DNA from: Pseudomonas sp. CFBP13508
GTDB taxonomy: Bacteria; Pseudomonadota; Gammaproteobacteria; Pseudomonadales; Pseudomonadaceae
Reading direction: 5' to 3'
Length of the DNA: 64,000 bases
Assembly (NCBI RefSeq): GCF_005233515.1
Contig: NZ_QFZZ01000003.1
Coordinates: 463,259 to 527,258 of the forward strand
Part shown: positions 39,110 through 48,553 of the stretch, piece after piece
Numbering within the stretch: the stretch's first letter is position 1
How the letters are laid out: each line of letters opens with the position of its first letter
Made by a program: the position numbers and the translations under genes
Notes under the pieces: model-generated
Seen by the model: only the letters and a program-made list of their open reading frames with translations
Database searches by the model: none
Told to the model about the DNA's origin: nothing

Positions 39110-39967
39110 TCAGCACTTACCTTCAAGAATCGCTGCATAGCCTTCGCGATAACTCGAATACTTCGGCACCCACCCCAACGCTTTCGCCCGCGCATTGCTG
39201 CAACGCTTGCTGCCAGTGCGCCGCACGCTGGCGTCTTCGGCCCATTCAGTCACGCCCAGGTACTCGCGCAACCAGCCCACCACTTCGGCCAACGGCGCTG
39301 GCGCGTCATCCACACCGATATAGAGCTGGTCCAGCTTGCCCCCCTCACGGTCTTTTTCCAGCAAGAACGCCAGCAGCCCCGCTGCATCATCGGCATGAAT
39401 CCGATTGCCATACAGCGGCGGATCAATCGCCACGCGATAGCCGCGACGCACCTGAGTCAGCAGCCACTCGCGACCCGGCCCGTAAATCCCGGTCAAGCGC
39501 AGCACGCTTGCCGGGATGCCGCTATTGAGCGCGACCTGCTCGGCTTCAAGCATCAAGCGACCTGAATATCCGGCCGCGACCGTCTCGGAGGTCTCATCCA
39601 CCCAAGCGCCATCCTGCTGACCGTAAACGCTGCTGCTGGACACAAAGATCAGTCGCTCGGGCACTTGCCCATAGTCGCCCAGCCAGCTCAGCACATTCTG
39701 CAAGCCCTGCACGTAGGCCTTGCGATAGCCCTCTTCATCGTGATCAGTGGCCGCAGCGCAATACACCAGATAATCCACGGCACCCACTGGCCAGGTCGCC
39801 GGGCATTCTTCGTTGAACAGATCGCCGGCGACGCCGATGACACCCTCCGGCAGCTTGGAAACGTCGCGGCGCAGGCCATGGACTTGCCAGCCAGCCGCCA
39901 GCAATTGCGTGGCCAGACGACTGCCGACATCACCACAACCGGCAATCAAAACAGAAGGCGCGGACAT
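39110..39967 (-). CDS. NAD(P)-dependent SDR/epimerase family protein (YeeZ-like)
   Basis: A 285-residue extended-type short-chain dehydrogenase. The nucleotide-binding loop is IAGCGDVGSRLATQLLAAGW, slightly different from GxxGxxG, as in YeeZ. The SSSSVYGQQDG and YSGRLMLEAE segments hold the active-site Ser, with the usual YxxxK Tyr/Lys partly altered. The substrate is unknown; the family includes nucleoside-diphosphate-sugar epimerases. It is divergent from exbB, 188 bp away. Confidence 0.85.
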   Translation of the reverse strand: MSAPSVLIAGCGDVGSRLATQLLAAGWQVHGLRRDVSKLPEGVIGVAGDLFNEECPATWPVGAVDYLVYCAAATDHDEEGYRKAYVQGLQNVLSWLGDYGQVPERLIFVSSSSVYGQQDGAWVDETSETVAAGYSGRLMLEAEQVALNSGIPASVLRLTGIYGPGREWLLTQVRRGYRVAIDPPLYGNRIHADDAAGLLAFLLEKDREGGKLDQLYIGVDDAPAPLAEVVGWLREYLGVTEWAEDASVRRTGSKRCSNARAKALGWVPKYSSYREGYAAILEGKC

Positions 39968-40155
39968 CAGAAAACTCCCATCGGAAAGGCACAGACTAGC
40001 TCTGGCACAGGACGAACGGCTAGCAATGGTGGAAAAAAAGTTACTCTATTACTTTTGTTAACAAGAATTACTTGCAATAATGCACGCCACTTTTGTTCTC
40101 GGCCTCACGAGGCCTGGAAGAGCAATAACGTTTTTCTACCTCAGGTCCGGCCAGC

Positions 40156-41109
40156 ATGACACGTAATCAAACTCCCGCTTCGCCAACCACTCGACCTCGC
40201 GCCTGGAGCGCCGTCGCGGCTCTGTTGCTCAGCCTGATGCTGGCACCGACCGCGGCCTTCGCCGACGCTCAAGCGCCAGCCACACCAGCCGCCACCGAGC
40301 AGAGCGCACCCGCTGCCGCTCCGGCTGCACCGGCCGCCACCGATCCGGTGCAGGCTGTCGACGCGGCCGACGCACCTGAAGTCCTCGAAGCCGACAACAC
40401 CTTGGGCATGGCCCACGACCTGTCGCCGTGGGGCATGTACCAGAACGCCGACATCATCGTGAAAATCGTGATGATCGGTCTGGCCATCGCATCGATCATC
40501 ACCTGGACCATCTGGATCGCCAAAGGCTTCGAGCTGATGGGCGCCAAGCGTCGTCTGCGTGGCGAAATCGCCGCACTGAAAAAAGCCACCACCCTCAAGG
40601 AAGCCAGCGCCACCGCTGGTAAAGAAGGCACCCTCGCCAACCTGCTGGTGCATGACGCGCTCGAAGAGATGCGCCTGTCGGTCAACAGCCGCGAGAAAGA
40701 AGGCATCAAGGAGCGTGTCAGCTTCCGCCTCGAGCGCCTTGTTGCTGCCTGCGGTCGCAACATGAGCAGCGGCACCGGCGTCCTCGCCACCATCGGTTCG
40801 ACCGCACCGTTCGTAGGTCTGTTCGGTACCGTGTGGGGCATCATGAACTCGTTCATCGGCATCGCCAAAACCCAGACCACCAACCTCGCCGTTGTCGCAC
40901 CGGGTATTGCTGAAGCACTGCTGGCCACTGCACTGGGTCTGGTTGCGGCGATTCCTGCGGTGGTGATCTACAACGTCTTCGCCCGCTCCATCGCCGGTTA
41001 CAAGGCGCAGGTCTCCGATGCCTCGGCAGAAGTCCTGCTGCTGGTCAGCCGCGATCTCGACCACCAGCCTGAGCGCAGCTCGCAGCCGCACATGGTTAAA
41101 GTGGGGTAA
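40156..41109 (+). CDS. exbB: TonB-system energizer protein ExbB
   Basis: A 317-residue inner-membrane component of the ExbB-ExbD-TonB complex that passes proton-motive force to outer-membrane receptors. An N-terminal signal-like segment and a long Ala/Pro-rich periplasmic stretch, typical of Pseudomonas ExbB, precede three transmembrane helices. The conserved GSTAPFVGLFGTVWGIMNSF block, where the TolQ/ExbB channel forms, lies near residue 215. It begins the exbB-exbD-tonB operon. Confidence 0.96.
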   Translation: MTRNQTPASPTTRPRAWSAVAALLLSLMLAPTAAFADAQAPATPAATEQSAPAAAPAAPAATDPVQAVDAADAPEVLEADNTLGMAHDLSPWGMYQNADIIVKIVMIGLAIASIITWTIWIAKGFELMGAKRRLRGEIAALKKATTLKEASATAGKEGTLANLLVHDALEEMRLSVNSREKEGIKERVSFRLERLVAACGRNMSSGTGVLATIGSTAPFVGLFGTVWGIMNSFIGIAKTQTTNLAVVAPGIAEALLATALGLVAAIPAVVIYNVFARSIAGYKAQVSDASAEVLLLVSRDLDHQPERSSQPHMVKVG

Positions 41110-41115
41110 TCGGCC

Positions 41116-41544
41116 ATGGGCCTGCATTTGAAAGAAGGCGCAGACGACGATCTGGCCGAGAACCACGAAATCAACGTTACGCCGTTCATCGACGTGATGC
41201 TGGTGCTGTTGATCATCTTCATGGTGGCCGCGCCGCTGGCCACCGTGGACATCAAAATCGACCTGCCCGCCTCGACCGCCAAACCGGCGCCGAGGCCAGA
41301 GAAACCGGTGTTCCTCAGTGTCAAAGCTGACCAGCGCCTGTTCCTCGGTGACGACGAAGTGAAAGCCGAAACCCTCGGCGCCACCCTCGACGCCAAGACC
41401 CAGGGCAAGAAAGACACCACCATCTTCTTCCAGGCCGACAAAGGCGTGGATTACGGCGACCTGATGAGCGTGATGGACAGCCTGCGCGCCGCCGGTTACC
41501 TGAAGGTTGGTCTGGTCGGACTTGAGACGGCAGCCAAGAAATGA
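41116..41544 (+). CDS. exbD: ExbD, TonB-system transport protein
   Basis: A 142-residue protein with one transmembrane helix near residues 22-44. The key Asp is in INVTPFIDVMLVLLIIFMVA, where ExbD/TolR members carry the proton-responsive aspartate. The rest is a periplasmic domain. It starts 6 bp after exbB, and its stop codon overlaps the tonB start (ATGA), indicating translational coupling. Confidence 0.97.
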   Translation: MGLHLKEGADDDLAENHEINVTPFIDVMLVLLIIFMVAAPLATVDIKIDLPASTAKPAPRPEKPVFLSVKADQRLFLGDDEVKAETLGATLDAKTQGKKDTTIFFQADKGVDYGDLMSVMDSLRAAGYLKVGLVGLETAAKK

Positions 41545-42287
41545 TCACGACGCGCCATAAGCTGACGCGTTACAGCGGTAGCCTGGCCGTGGTGCTGGGC
41601 GTGCATGCGCTGGCCATCGCGCTGGCGCTGAACTGGACTGCCCGCCCGCCCATCGAATTGCCGCCGCAGGCAATGATGGTCGAGCTGGCCCCGTTGCCCG
41701 CCCCGCCACCGCCGGCTCCGCCGAAAGTCGTCACGCCGCCGCAGCCACCGGCTCCGGTGGAAGAGTTGCCGATCCCGAAACTGGCTGAAGCACCGAAAGC
41801 GGAAATCGCGGTACCCAAACCCAAGCCGAAACCCAAGCCAAAACCGCCGAAGCCGGTCGAGAAAAAGCTGCCCGAGCCGCCGAAGGAAAAACCTTCCGAG
41901 GAGAAACCGGCCGATACCCAGCCGACCCAGGCACCGACGGAGAAATCCGCCCAGCCGGCACCGGGCCCGTCGCCAGCGCAACTGGCGGCCAAGGCCAGTT
42001 GGCAAGGCACCCTGCTCGCGCATTTGCAGAAGTACAAAAAGTACCCGCAGAGTGCACAGTCGCGTGGCAAGGAAGGTTTGAATCGTCTGCGCTTCGTGGT
42101 CGATGGCGAAGGTAATGTACTGTCGTTCGAACTGGTGGGCCGCTCTGGCAACGCTGATCTGGACCGGGCCACCCTGGACATGATCCGCCGCGCGCAACCA
42201 CTGCCCAAGCCGCCGGCCGACATGCTCAACAACGGCTCGATCGAAATTGTTGCGCCGTTTGTTTATTCGCTCGAACGTCGCCGCTAA
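41541..42287 (+). CDS. tonB: Energy transducer TonB
   Basis: A 248-residue protein with an N-terminal membrane anchor (about residues 10-30), a long Pro/Lys-rich periplasmic rod (residues 50-150, with KPKPKPKPKPPKP repeats) and a C-terminal TonB domain that contacts receptor TonB boxes (GKEGLNRLRFVVDGEGNVL). Its ATG overlaps the exbD stop. A family B repeat doublet follows. Confidence 0.96.
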   Translation: MITTRHKLTRYSGSLAVVLGVHALAIALALNWTARPPIELPPQAMMVELAPLPAPPPPAPPKVVTPPQPPAPVEELPIPKLAEAPKAEIAVPKPKPKPKPKPPKPVEKKLPEPPKEKPSEEKPADTQPTQAPTEKSAQPAPGPSPAQLAAKASWQGTLLAHLQKYKKYPQSAQSRGKEGLNRLRFVVDGEGNVLSFELVGRSGNADLDRATLDMIRRAQPLPKPPADMLNNGSIEIVAPFVYSLERRR

Positions 42288-42295
42288 ACAGCCAG

Positions 42296-42381
42296 AGCAA
42301 AAGATCGCAGCCTTCGGCAGCTCCTACAGGGAATCGCATTTCCAACTGTAGGAGCTGCCGAAGGCCGCGATCTTTTGCTTT
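42296..42381. repeat. Inverted repeat pair, family B
   Basis: AAAAGATCGCAGCCTTCGGC and, 40 bp on, the complementary GCCGAAGGCCGCGATCTTTT, facing each other downstream of tonB. Confidence 0.88.
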
Positions 42382-42502
42382 TCGCCTTATTAACGAGCGG
42401 CAAACCGACCTCGACCGGTGTCGCACTCAACCCGCAGTCTGATAACGTGCGTCTATCGATTGCAGCCGGTATGCTTGGCGCGCATCTTCATGGACGCTTG
42501 CT

Positions 42503-43432
42503 ATGACCCTCACAGAATTACGCTACATCGTCACCCTCGCCCAAGAGCAGCATTTCGGCCATGCCGCCGAGCGTTGCCACGTCAGTCAGCCGACGCTGTC
42601 GGTGGGCGTGAAGAAACTTGAAGACGAACTCGGTGTGCTGATTTTCGAGCGCAGCAAAAGCGCCGTGCGCCTGACCCCGGTCGGCGAAGGCATCGTCGCC
42701 CAGGCACAAAAAGTCCTCGAACAAGCCCAAGGCATTCGCGAACTGGCCCAGGCCGGCAAGAACCAGCTGACCGCACCGCTGAAAGTCGGCGCCATCTACA
42801 CCGTCGGCCCGTACCTGTTCCCGCACCTGATTCCACAACTGCACCGGGTCGCCCCGCAGATGCCGTTGTACATCGAAGAAAACTTTACCCACGTGCTGCG
42901 CGACAAACTGCGCAACGGCGAACTCGACGCCATCATCATCGCCCTGCCGTTCAACGAAGCCGACGTGCTGACCCTGCCGCTGTACGACGAGCCGTTCTAC
43001 GTCCTGATGCCGGCCCAGCACCCGTGGACCAAGAAAGAATCCATCGACGCCGGCCTGCTCAACGACAAGAGCCTGCTGCTGCTCGGTGAAGGCCACTGTT
43101 TCCGCGATCAGGTGCTCGAGGCCTGCCCGACCCTGACCAAAGGCAACGACGGCGCCAAGCACACCACGGTCGAGTCCAGCTCGCTGGAAACCATTCGCCA
43201 CATGGTCGCCTCCGGCTTGGGCATCTCGATCCTGCCATTGTCGGCAGTGGACAGCCATCACTACGCCCCGGGCGTGATTGAAGTGCGCCCACTGACCGCG
43301 CCGGTGCCGTTCCGCACCGTGGCGATCGCCTGGCGCGCCAGCTTCCCACGGCCGAAAGCCATCGAGATCCTCGCCGATTCCATTCGCCTGTGCTCGGTGG
43401 CCAAGCCAACGGCGCCGGTTACGGCCGGTTAA
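42503..43432 (+). CDS. oxyR: LysR-type peroxide sensor OxyR
   Basis: A 309-residue transcription factor that activates catalase, alkyl hydroperoxide reductase and other peroxide-defence genes when oxidised by H2O2. The N-terminal LysR helix-turn-helix is MTLTELRYIVTLAQEQHFG. The redox pair is C199 and C208 in EGHCFRDQVLEAC, the numbering of E. coli OxyR. recG follows 9 bp downstream, the conserved Pseudomonas oxyR-recG pair, so recG may share its control. Confidence 0.97.
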   Translation: MTLTELRYIVTLAQEQHFGHAAERCHVSQPTLSVGVKKLEDELGVLIFERSKSAVRLTPVGEGIVAQAQKVLEQAQGIRELAQAGKNQLTAPLKVGAIYTVGPYLFPHLIPQLHRVAPQMPLYIEENFTHVLRDKLRNGELDAIIIALPFNEADVLTLPLYDEPFYVLMPAQHPWTKKESIDAGLLNDKSLLLLGEGHCFRDQVLEACPTLTKGNDGAKHTTVESSSLETIRHMVASGLGISILPLSAVDSHHYAPGVIEVRPLTAPVPFRTVAIAWRASFPRPKAIEILADSIRLCSVAKPTAPVTAG

Positions 43433-43441
43433 GCGAGCGTC

Positions 43442-45517
43442 ATGACGGAGCTGTCGCAAGTGTCGGTGACGGCACTCAAGGGTGTCGGCGAGGCCATGGC
43501 CGAGAAACTGGCCAAGGTCGGCCTCGAGAATCTGCAGGACGTGCTGTTCCACCTACCGCTGCGCTATCAGGATCGCACTCGTGTGGTGCCGATCGGCGCG
43601 TTGCGGCCGGGGCAGGACGCCGTGGTCGAAGGCACCGTCAGCGGTGCCGATGTGGTCATGGGTCGCCGTCGCAGTCTGGTCGTGCGCTTGCAGGACGGTA
43701 CCGGCGGCCTGAGTCTGCGTTTCTACCATTTCAGCAACGCGCAGAAGGAAGGGCTCAAGCGTGGCACGCGGGTTCGCTGCTACGGTGAAGCCCGGCCCGG
43801 CGCCTCAGGCCTGGAAATCTATCATCCGGAATACCGCGCGATCACCGGTGATGAACCACCGCCAGTGGACGAAACCCTGACCCCGGTCTACCCGCTCACC
43901 GAAGGCCTGACCCAGCAGCGCCTGCGCCAGTTGTGCATGCAGACCCTGACGCTGCTCAAGCCGAGCACCCTGCCCGACTGGCTGCCGACCGAACTCGCCC
44001 GCGACTATCAACTGGCGCCGCTGGCCGATGCGATCCGCTACCTGCACAACCCGCCCGCCGATGCCGATGTCGATGAACTCGCCCTCGGCCATCACTGGGC
44101 GCAGCATCGCCTGGCTTTCGAAGAACTGCTCACCCATCAACTGTCGCAGCAGCGTCTGCGCGAAAGCATGCGTTCACTGCGCGCACCAGCGATGCCGAAA
44201 GCCACCAGGCTGCCGCCGAAATACCTGAAAAACCTCGGCTTCAACCCCACCGGCGCACAACAGCGAGTCGGCAACGAAATCGCCTACGACCTCAGCCAGC
44301 ACGAACCAATGCTGCGGCTGATTCAGGGTGACGTTGGCGCGGGGAAAACCGTGGTCGCCGCCCTCGCTGCGCTGCAAGCGCTGGAGGCCGGTTATCAGGT
44401 AGCGCTGATGGCACCGACCGAGATCCTCGCCGAACAGCACTTCATCACCTTCAAGCGCTGGCTCGAACCGCTGGGCATTGAAGTCGCGTGGCTGGCCGGC
44501 AAGCTCAAGGGCAAGAATCGCGCAGCCGCACTGGAGCAGATCGCCAGCGGCACGCCGATGGTGGTCGGCACCCACGCGCTGTTTCAGGACGAAGTGCAGT
44601 TCAAGAACCTTGCGCTGGTGATCATCGACGAACAGCACCGCTTCGGCGTGCAACAGCGTCTGGCATTGCGGCAGAAAGGCGTCGGCGGGCGCATGTGCCC
44701 GCACCAACTGATCATGACCGCCACGCCGATTCCACGGACGCTGGCGATGAGTGCCTACGCCGATCTCGACACCTCGATCCTCGATGAACTGCCGCCCGGG
44801 CGAACGCCGGTCAACACCGTGCTGGTCACCGACACCCGCCGCGTCGAAGTCATCGAGCGAGTACGCAGCGCCTGTGCCGAAGGGCGTCAGGCGTATTGGG
44901 TGTGCACGCTGATTGAAGAATCCGAAGAGCTGACTTGCCAGGCCGCCGAAACCACGTTCGAAGACCTCACCGCCGCCCTCGGCGAATTGAAGGTCGGGCT
45001 GATTCACGGGCGCATGAAACCGGTCGAAAAGGCTGCGGTGATGGCCGAGTTCAAGGCCGGCAACCTGCAACTGCTGGTCGCCACTACAGTGATCGAAGTC
45101 GGCGTCGACGTGCCCAACGCCAGTCTGATGATCATCGAAAACCCTGAACGCCTTGGTCTCGCACAGTTGCACCAGTTGCGTGGTCGCGTCGGCCGGGGCA
45201 GCGCCGCCAGCCATTGCGTACTGCTCTACCATCCGCCGCTGTCGCAGATCGGTCGCCAGCGCCTGGGCATCATGCGCGAGACCAACGACGGTTTCGTCAT
45301 CGCCGAAAAGGACCTCGAACTGCGCGGCCCCGGGGAAATGCTCGGCACCCGCCAGACCGGCCTGCTGCAATTCAAGGTCGCCGACCTGATGCGCGACGCC
45401 GACCTGCTGCCCGCCGTGCGCGACGCCGCCCAGGCTTTGCTGGAGCGCTGGCCGACTCACGTCAGCCCATTGCTTGACCGTTGGCTGCGCCATGGGCAGC
45501 AATACGGCCAAGTGTGA
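43442..45517 (+). CDS. recG: ATP-dependent DNA helicase RecG
   Basis: A 691-residue branch-migrating helicase that regresses stalled forks and processes Holliday junctions and R-loops. The N-terminal wedge/OB domain spans about residues 1-180. The helicase domains carry Walker A QGDVGAGKTVVAALA near 294-308, a DEQHRFG box, TATPIPRTLAM, and the TRG-type RGRVGRG motif. Spacing of 9 bp after oxyR implies co-transcription. Confidence 0.97.
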   Translation: MTELSQVSVTALKGVGEAMAEKLAKVGLENLQDVLFHLPLRYQDRTRVVPIGALRPGQDAVVEGTVSGADVVMGRRRSLVVRLQDGTGGLSLRFYHFSNAQKEGLKRGTRVRCYGEARPGASGLEIYHPEYRAITGDEPPPVDETLTPVYPLTEGLTQQRLRQLCMQTLTLLKPSTLPDWLPTELARDYQLAPLADAIRYLHNPPADADVDELALGHHWAQHRLAFEELLTHQLSQQRLRESMRSLRAPAMPKATRLPPKYLKNLGFNPTGAQQRVGNEIAYDLSQHEPMLRLIQGDVGAGKTVVAALAALQALEAGYQVALMAPTEILAEQHFITFKRWLEPLGIEVAWLAGKLKGKNRAAALEQIASGTPMVVGTHALFQDEVQFKNLALVIIDEQHRFGVQQRLALRQKGVGGRMCPHQLIMTATPIPRTLAMSAYADLDTSILDELPPGRTPVNTVLVTDTRRVEVIERVRSACAEGRQAYWVCTLIEESEELTCQAAETTFEDLTAALGELKVGLIHGRMKPVEKAAVMAEFKAGNLQLLVATTVIEVGVDVPNASLMIIENPERLGLAQLHQLRGRVGRGSAASHCVLLYHPPLSQIGRQRLGIMRETNDGFVIAEKDLELRGPGEMLGTRQTGLLQFKVADLMRDADLLPAVRDAAQALLERWPTHVSPLLDRWLRHGQQYGQV

Positions 45518-45596
45518 GCACCGTCGCAGTTTGTGCAGGATCGTTCCTACAGAGCTGGTTATACTCCTGCCATTGTTTCAAAAACGGATACAGACC

Positions 45597-46997
45597 ATGA
45601 CCGAAGCTGCTCTCGTCCCCGAATCTCCGCAAGCTCCGTCTGTTATTCGGCTGCTGCTCAACAAGCTGGGCGTTGCCTACGAAGAAGTGCTCGACCACCA
45701 CGGCCTCAATGCCTCGCGCAAAGTGCAGGCCGTGTTGCTGGATGACGCCGTGGGCGCGTTGATGGTGCTGTTTCCACAGAGCCAGTTGCTGGATCTCAAT
45801 CGTCTCGCCGAACTCACTGGCCGCCGCCTCACAGCCGTGTCCACCGAGCGCCTGGAGAAGATGCTCGGCAAACACAATCTGAGCCTGCTGCCGGGCCTGC
45901 CGGCGCTGACCAGTTCGCCGTGCCTCTACGAAGAAAGCCTGCTGCGCGAGCCGAAGTTGCTGATCAACTCCGGCGAGCCGGGCCTGCTGCTGGAAATCAG
46001 CAGCGAAGACTTCAAATCGATGCTGACCAAAGCCAGCGCCGCCAACTTCGGCGAAGCCCTGAGCAGCATCCGCCCGAACCTCGACCGCCCGGACGATGAC
46101 CGCGAGGAAATCACCCAGGCCGTGCAGGCGTTCACCGCGCGGCGCATTCAGCAGCGTCTGGAGGCGACCATCGAGATTCCGCCGCTGGCCGAGACTGCAC
46201 AAAAAATCATCAAGTTGCGCGTTGATCCGAACGCCACAATCGACGACATCACTGGCGTGGTTGAAACCGATCCGGCACTGGCCGCACAAGTGGTGAGCTG
46301 GGCGGCGTCGCCGTACTACGCCTCGCCGGGCAAGATTCGTTCGGTGGAAGACGCAATCGTCCGCGTGCTCGGCTTCGATCTGGTGATCAACCTGGCACTG
46401 GGCCTGGCCCTCGGCAAGACCCTGAGCCTGCCCAAAGACCACCCGCAACACACCACGCCGTACTGGCAACAGTCGATCTACACCGCCGCCGTCATCGAAG
46501 GCCTGACCCGCGCCATGCCGCGCGCCCAGCGCCCGGAAGCCGGCCTGACCTATCTGGCCGGTCTGCTGCACAACTTCGGTTACCTGTTGCTGGCCCACGT
46601 CTTTCCGCCGCACTTCTCACTGATCTGCCGCCACCTGGAGGTCAATCCGCATCTGTGCCACAGCTATATCGAGCAACACCTGCTGGGTATCAGCCGCGAA
46701 CAGATCGGCTCGTGGCTGATGCGCTACTGGGACATGCCGGATGAGCTGGCCACCGCCCTGCGCTTCCAGCACGACCCAAGCTACGACGGCGCCTACGCCG
46801 AATACCCGAACCTCGTCTGCCTGGCCGTGCGCCTGCTGCGTAGTCGCGGGATTGGCTCTGGGCCGGATGAAGATATTCCGGATGCCCTGCTTGAACGCGT
46901 CGGCCTGAGCCGTGAAAAAGCTAACGATGTCGTCAGCAAAGTGCTTGAGGCTGAAGTGCTGTTGCGTGAACTGGCTTCGCAATTCAGCCAGGCATAA
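45597..46997 (+). CDS. YbaK-like/HDOD two-domain signalling protein
   Basis: A 466-residue protein with an N-terminal domain (about residues 10-150) resembling the YbaK/ProX aminoacyl-tRNA deacylase fold and a C-terminal HDOD domain (about 200-400: IEIPPLAETAQKIIKLRVDP, LAAQVVSWAASPYYASPG). HDOD domains lack the metal residues of HD hydrolases and act as scaffolds in signalling and motility. The deacylase part has lost the usual catalytic Lys region, so it probably binds rather than cleaves; that is inference. The ATG at 45597 is used. Conserved downstream of recG in Pseudomonas. Confidence 0.88.
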   Translation: MTEAALVPESPQAPSVIRLLLNKLGVAYEEVLDHHGLNASRKVQAVLLDDAVGALMVLFPQSQLLDLNRLAELTGRRLTAVSTERLEKMLGKHNLSLLPGLPALTSSPCLYEESLLREPKLLINSGEPGLLLEISSEDFKSMLTKASAANFGEALSSIRPNLDRPDDDREEITQAVQAFTARRIQQRLEATIEIPPLAETAQKIIKLRVDPNATIDDITGVVETDPALAAQVVSWAASPYYASPGKIRSVEDAIVRVLGFDLVINLALGLALGKTLSLPKDHPQHTTPYWQQSIYTAAVIEGLTRAMPRAQRPEAGLTYLAGLLHNFGYLLLAHVFPPHFSLICRHLEVNPHLCHSYIEQHLLGISREQIGSWLMRYWDMPDELATALRFQHDPSYDGAYAEYPNLVCLAVRLLRSRGIGSGPDEDIPDALLERVGLSREKANDVVSKVLEAEVLLRELASQFSQA

Positions 46998-47045
46998 AAA
47001 AACCGCTCTCACTGGATCATTTCAAATCGGTGAGAGCGGGCTTTC
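46996..47045. terminator. Bidirectional terminator between the HDOD and delta-60 repeat genes
   Basis: Stem CCGCTCTCAC/GTGAGAGCGG around a 17-nt loop, with seven A on the left. On the minus strand this gives a strong U-tract terminator; on the plus strand the tail is weaker (GCTTTCA). Confidence 0.85.
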
Positions 47046-47056
47046 ATCAGTGGTTA

Positions 47057-48400
47057 TCAAGAAAAGTAGCGAGCTATCCACCCGCCAACAGGAAGGCTAA
47101 GCTCGTCTTTATAAAGTTCACCGCAGATGACAATTTTGCCTTGCGACGTGATCACTGCATCCAAGGCAGACGCCATTCGATCGGGCTGACCGAAAGCCAA
47201 CCAGCCCTTATCAGTGTTGAATGACTTATCGAGCGTACCGGTGAGTAAGTAACGTGCGCACACTGCCTGCGTATCGTAAAAAATATCTCCGCTGCCACTT
47301 GTGCCGACAACGATCAACTTACTGTCCTCCGCTCCGCCAAACGCGCAAGATTGCCACTGCTGACCTTTCTCAGGTGATAGCTTGGAATACAACGGTTTAC
47401 CTTCGTTGAAAACTAGATTCGGAGACCCGTCCTCGTTGAGCACGACAATTACACCTGTACCCTCGGGAAAATTGTCTTCGAACTGACCTCCTACGATGGC
47501 AATCATCCCGTCCTTTTTTCTAACGGCAATATCGCGAAAACGGGGCATATAACGGGACGAAAGCATCACAGCGGGAAATTCTTCGTCTCGCACTCCATCC
47601 TCTTTGAAACGTACAACGTAAGTACCAGCGGTACCTGCATCAAAGTAACTGCCAAATACCACTAAACTACCGTCCGCCTGTGCAGCCACTCCACGCGCGG
47701 CATTATCACCAGCAATTCCCAACTCAACCCAGGTCGAACCGGTCTCGTTAAAGGTTTTGTCTGATGTTCCATCAGGATTGAGTCGTATAACCGAGCCTTT
47801 GGTCTGCGAAGAAGAAGGATCATAAGTAAAAGTAGCCAAGATAATTTTGCCGCTTGGCAACTCGATGCTGCGCACCCCAGAATTGTCGCCGCCCTGAACA
47901 ACCGACTCGGCATCCTGGCCCGCACTTCGCCGTGCAGCACGCAACGCTCCTGTGCTGAGAGTTGGCACAACACGGTCTGGAAGAACAAGGACACCGCCCT
48001 TGCCAAACTTGTCGTTGAGACTGCCAGCGTCCAGGAGTCGAACAACCAAAAGACCGTTTTCATTAGGTCGCCATGAGTACTCCAAGACAATCAGGAATCC
48101 GCCATCCCTCAGTAGGCTGGAACCTAAAATGCCATCAACGCTTTTTTCAGGAATCGTAATGCGCGCAAAACCTAGCTGTTCCTCCCCGAAGCCGGTGCCT
48201 GCATCGAGTTGCCCTTTTTCAGTGAGTCGCACGATCACGAAGCCGCGGGGATAACCCGGCTCATTCGCCACCGCAACCAGCCTGCCATCGGGCAGAGAAA
48301 CAATGGCATGGGGAGCGATGCTGGCAAATTCAGGAAAATCCCAAATGCGTGCTCCGTTGTTACCAAACTCAATATCGGGTGTGCCAGGCTTGGTAGTCAT
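47057..48400 (-). CDS. Delta-60 repeat (beta-propeller-like) protein
   Basis: A 447-residue protein built of about six to seven repeats of roughly 55-60 residues, each with the pattern (I/V)VRL...DG..D..F...G. Examples are FVIVRLTEKGQLDAGTGFG, LVVRLLDAGSLNDKFGKGG and SVIRLNPDGTSDKTFNETG. This is the delta-60/WD-like repeat, usually of unknown function and often in outer-surface or secreted proteins. No signal peptide is visible with the ATG at 48400, which has GGAG 10 nt upstream; the longer frame to 48481 covers the terminator of the next gene and is rejected. No partner gene is obvious. Confidence 0.82.
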   Translation of the reverse strand: MTTKPGTPDIEFGNNGARIWDFPEFASIAPHAIVSLPDGRLVAVANEPGYPRGFVIVRLTEKGQLDAGTGFGEEQLGFARITIPEKSVDGILGSSLLRDGGFLIVLEYSWRPNENGLLVVRLLDAGSLNDKFGKGGVLVLPDRVVPTLSTGALRAARRSAGQDAESVVQGGDNSGVRSIELPSGKIILATFTYDPSSSQTKGSVIRLNPDGTSDKTFNETGSTWVELGIAGDNAARGVAAQADGSLVVFGSYFDAGTAGTYVVRFKEDGVRDEEFPAVMLSSRYMPRFRDIAVRKKDGMIAIVGGQFEDNFPEGTGVIVVLNEDGSPNLVFNEGKPLYSKLSPEKGQQWQSCAFGGAEDSKLIVVGTSGSGDIFYDTQAVCARYLLTGTLDKSFNTDKGWLAFGQPDRMASALDAVITSQGKIVICGELYKDELSLPVGGWIARYFS

Positions 48401-48472
48401 GATAGTTATTCTCCAAACGGGTTCAGTCCCTTTACCGCTGGACCACCTCGTCATGAAGCACCACGACGCTAA

Positions 48473-48499
48473 TAAAAACACCTGTCACTTCTGACAGGT
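48473..48499 (-). terminator. Terminator of the SCP2-like gene
   Basis: A perfect ACCTGTCA/TGACAGGT stem with a four-base loop (48480-48499). On the minus strand it is followed by GTTTTT, 55 bp after the SCP2-like stop codon. Confidence 0.85.
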
Positions 48500-48553
48500 A
48501 CATATGGCATTTAGAGACAAATGACTGACTTGGCGAGCCAGCACCAGCTAATG

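Noticed and set aside
40000..40155. Fur box upstream of exbB
   Set aside because: ATTACTTGCAATAAT near 40068 has only weak likeness to the 19-bp Fur consensus; I could not support it.
45474..45596. Upstream extension of the HDOD gene into recG
   Set aside because: It would overlap the recG 3' end and has no conserved residues; the ATG at 45597 begins the deacylase-like domain normally.
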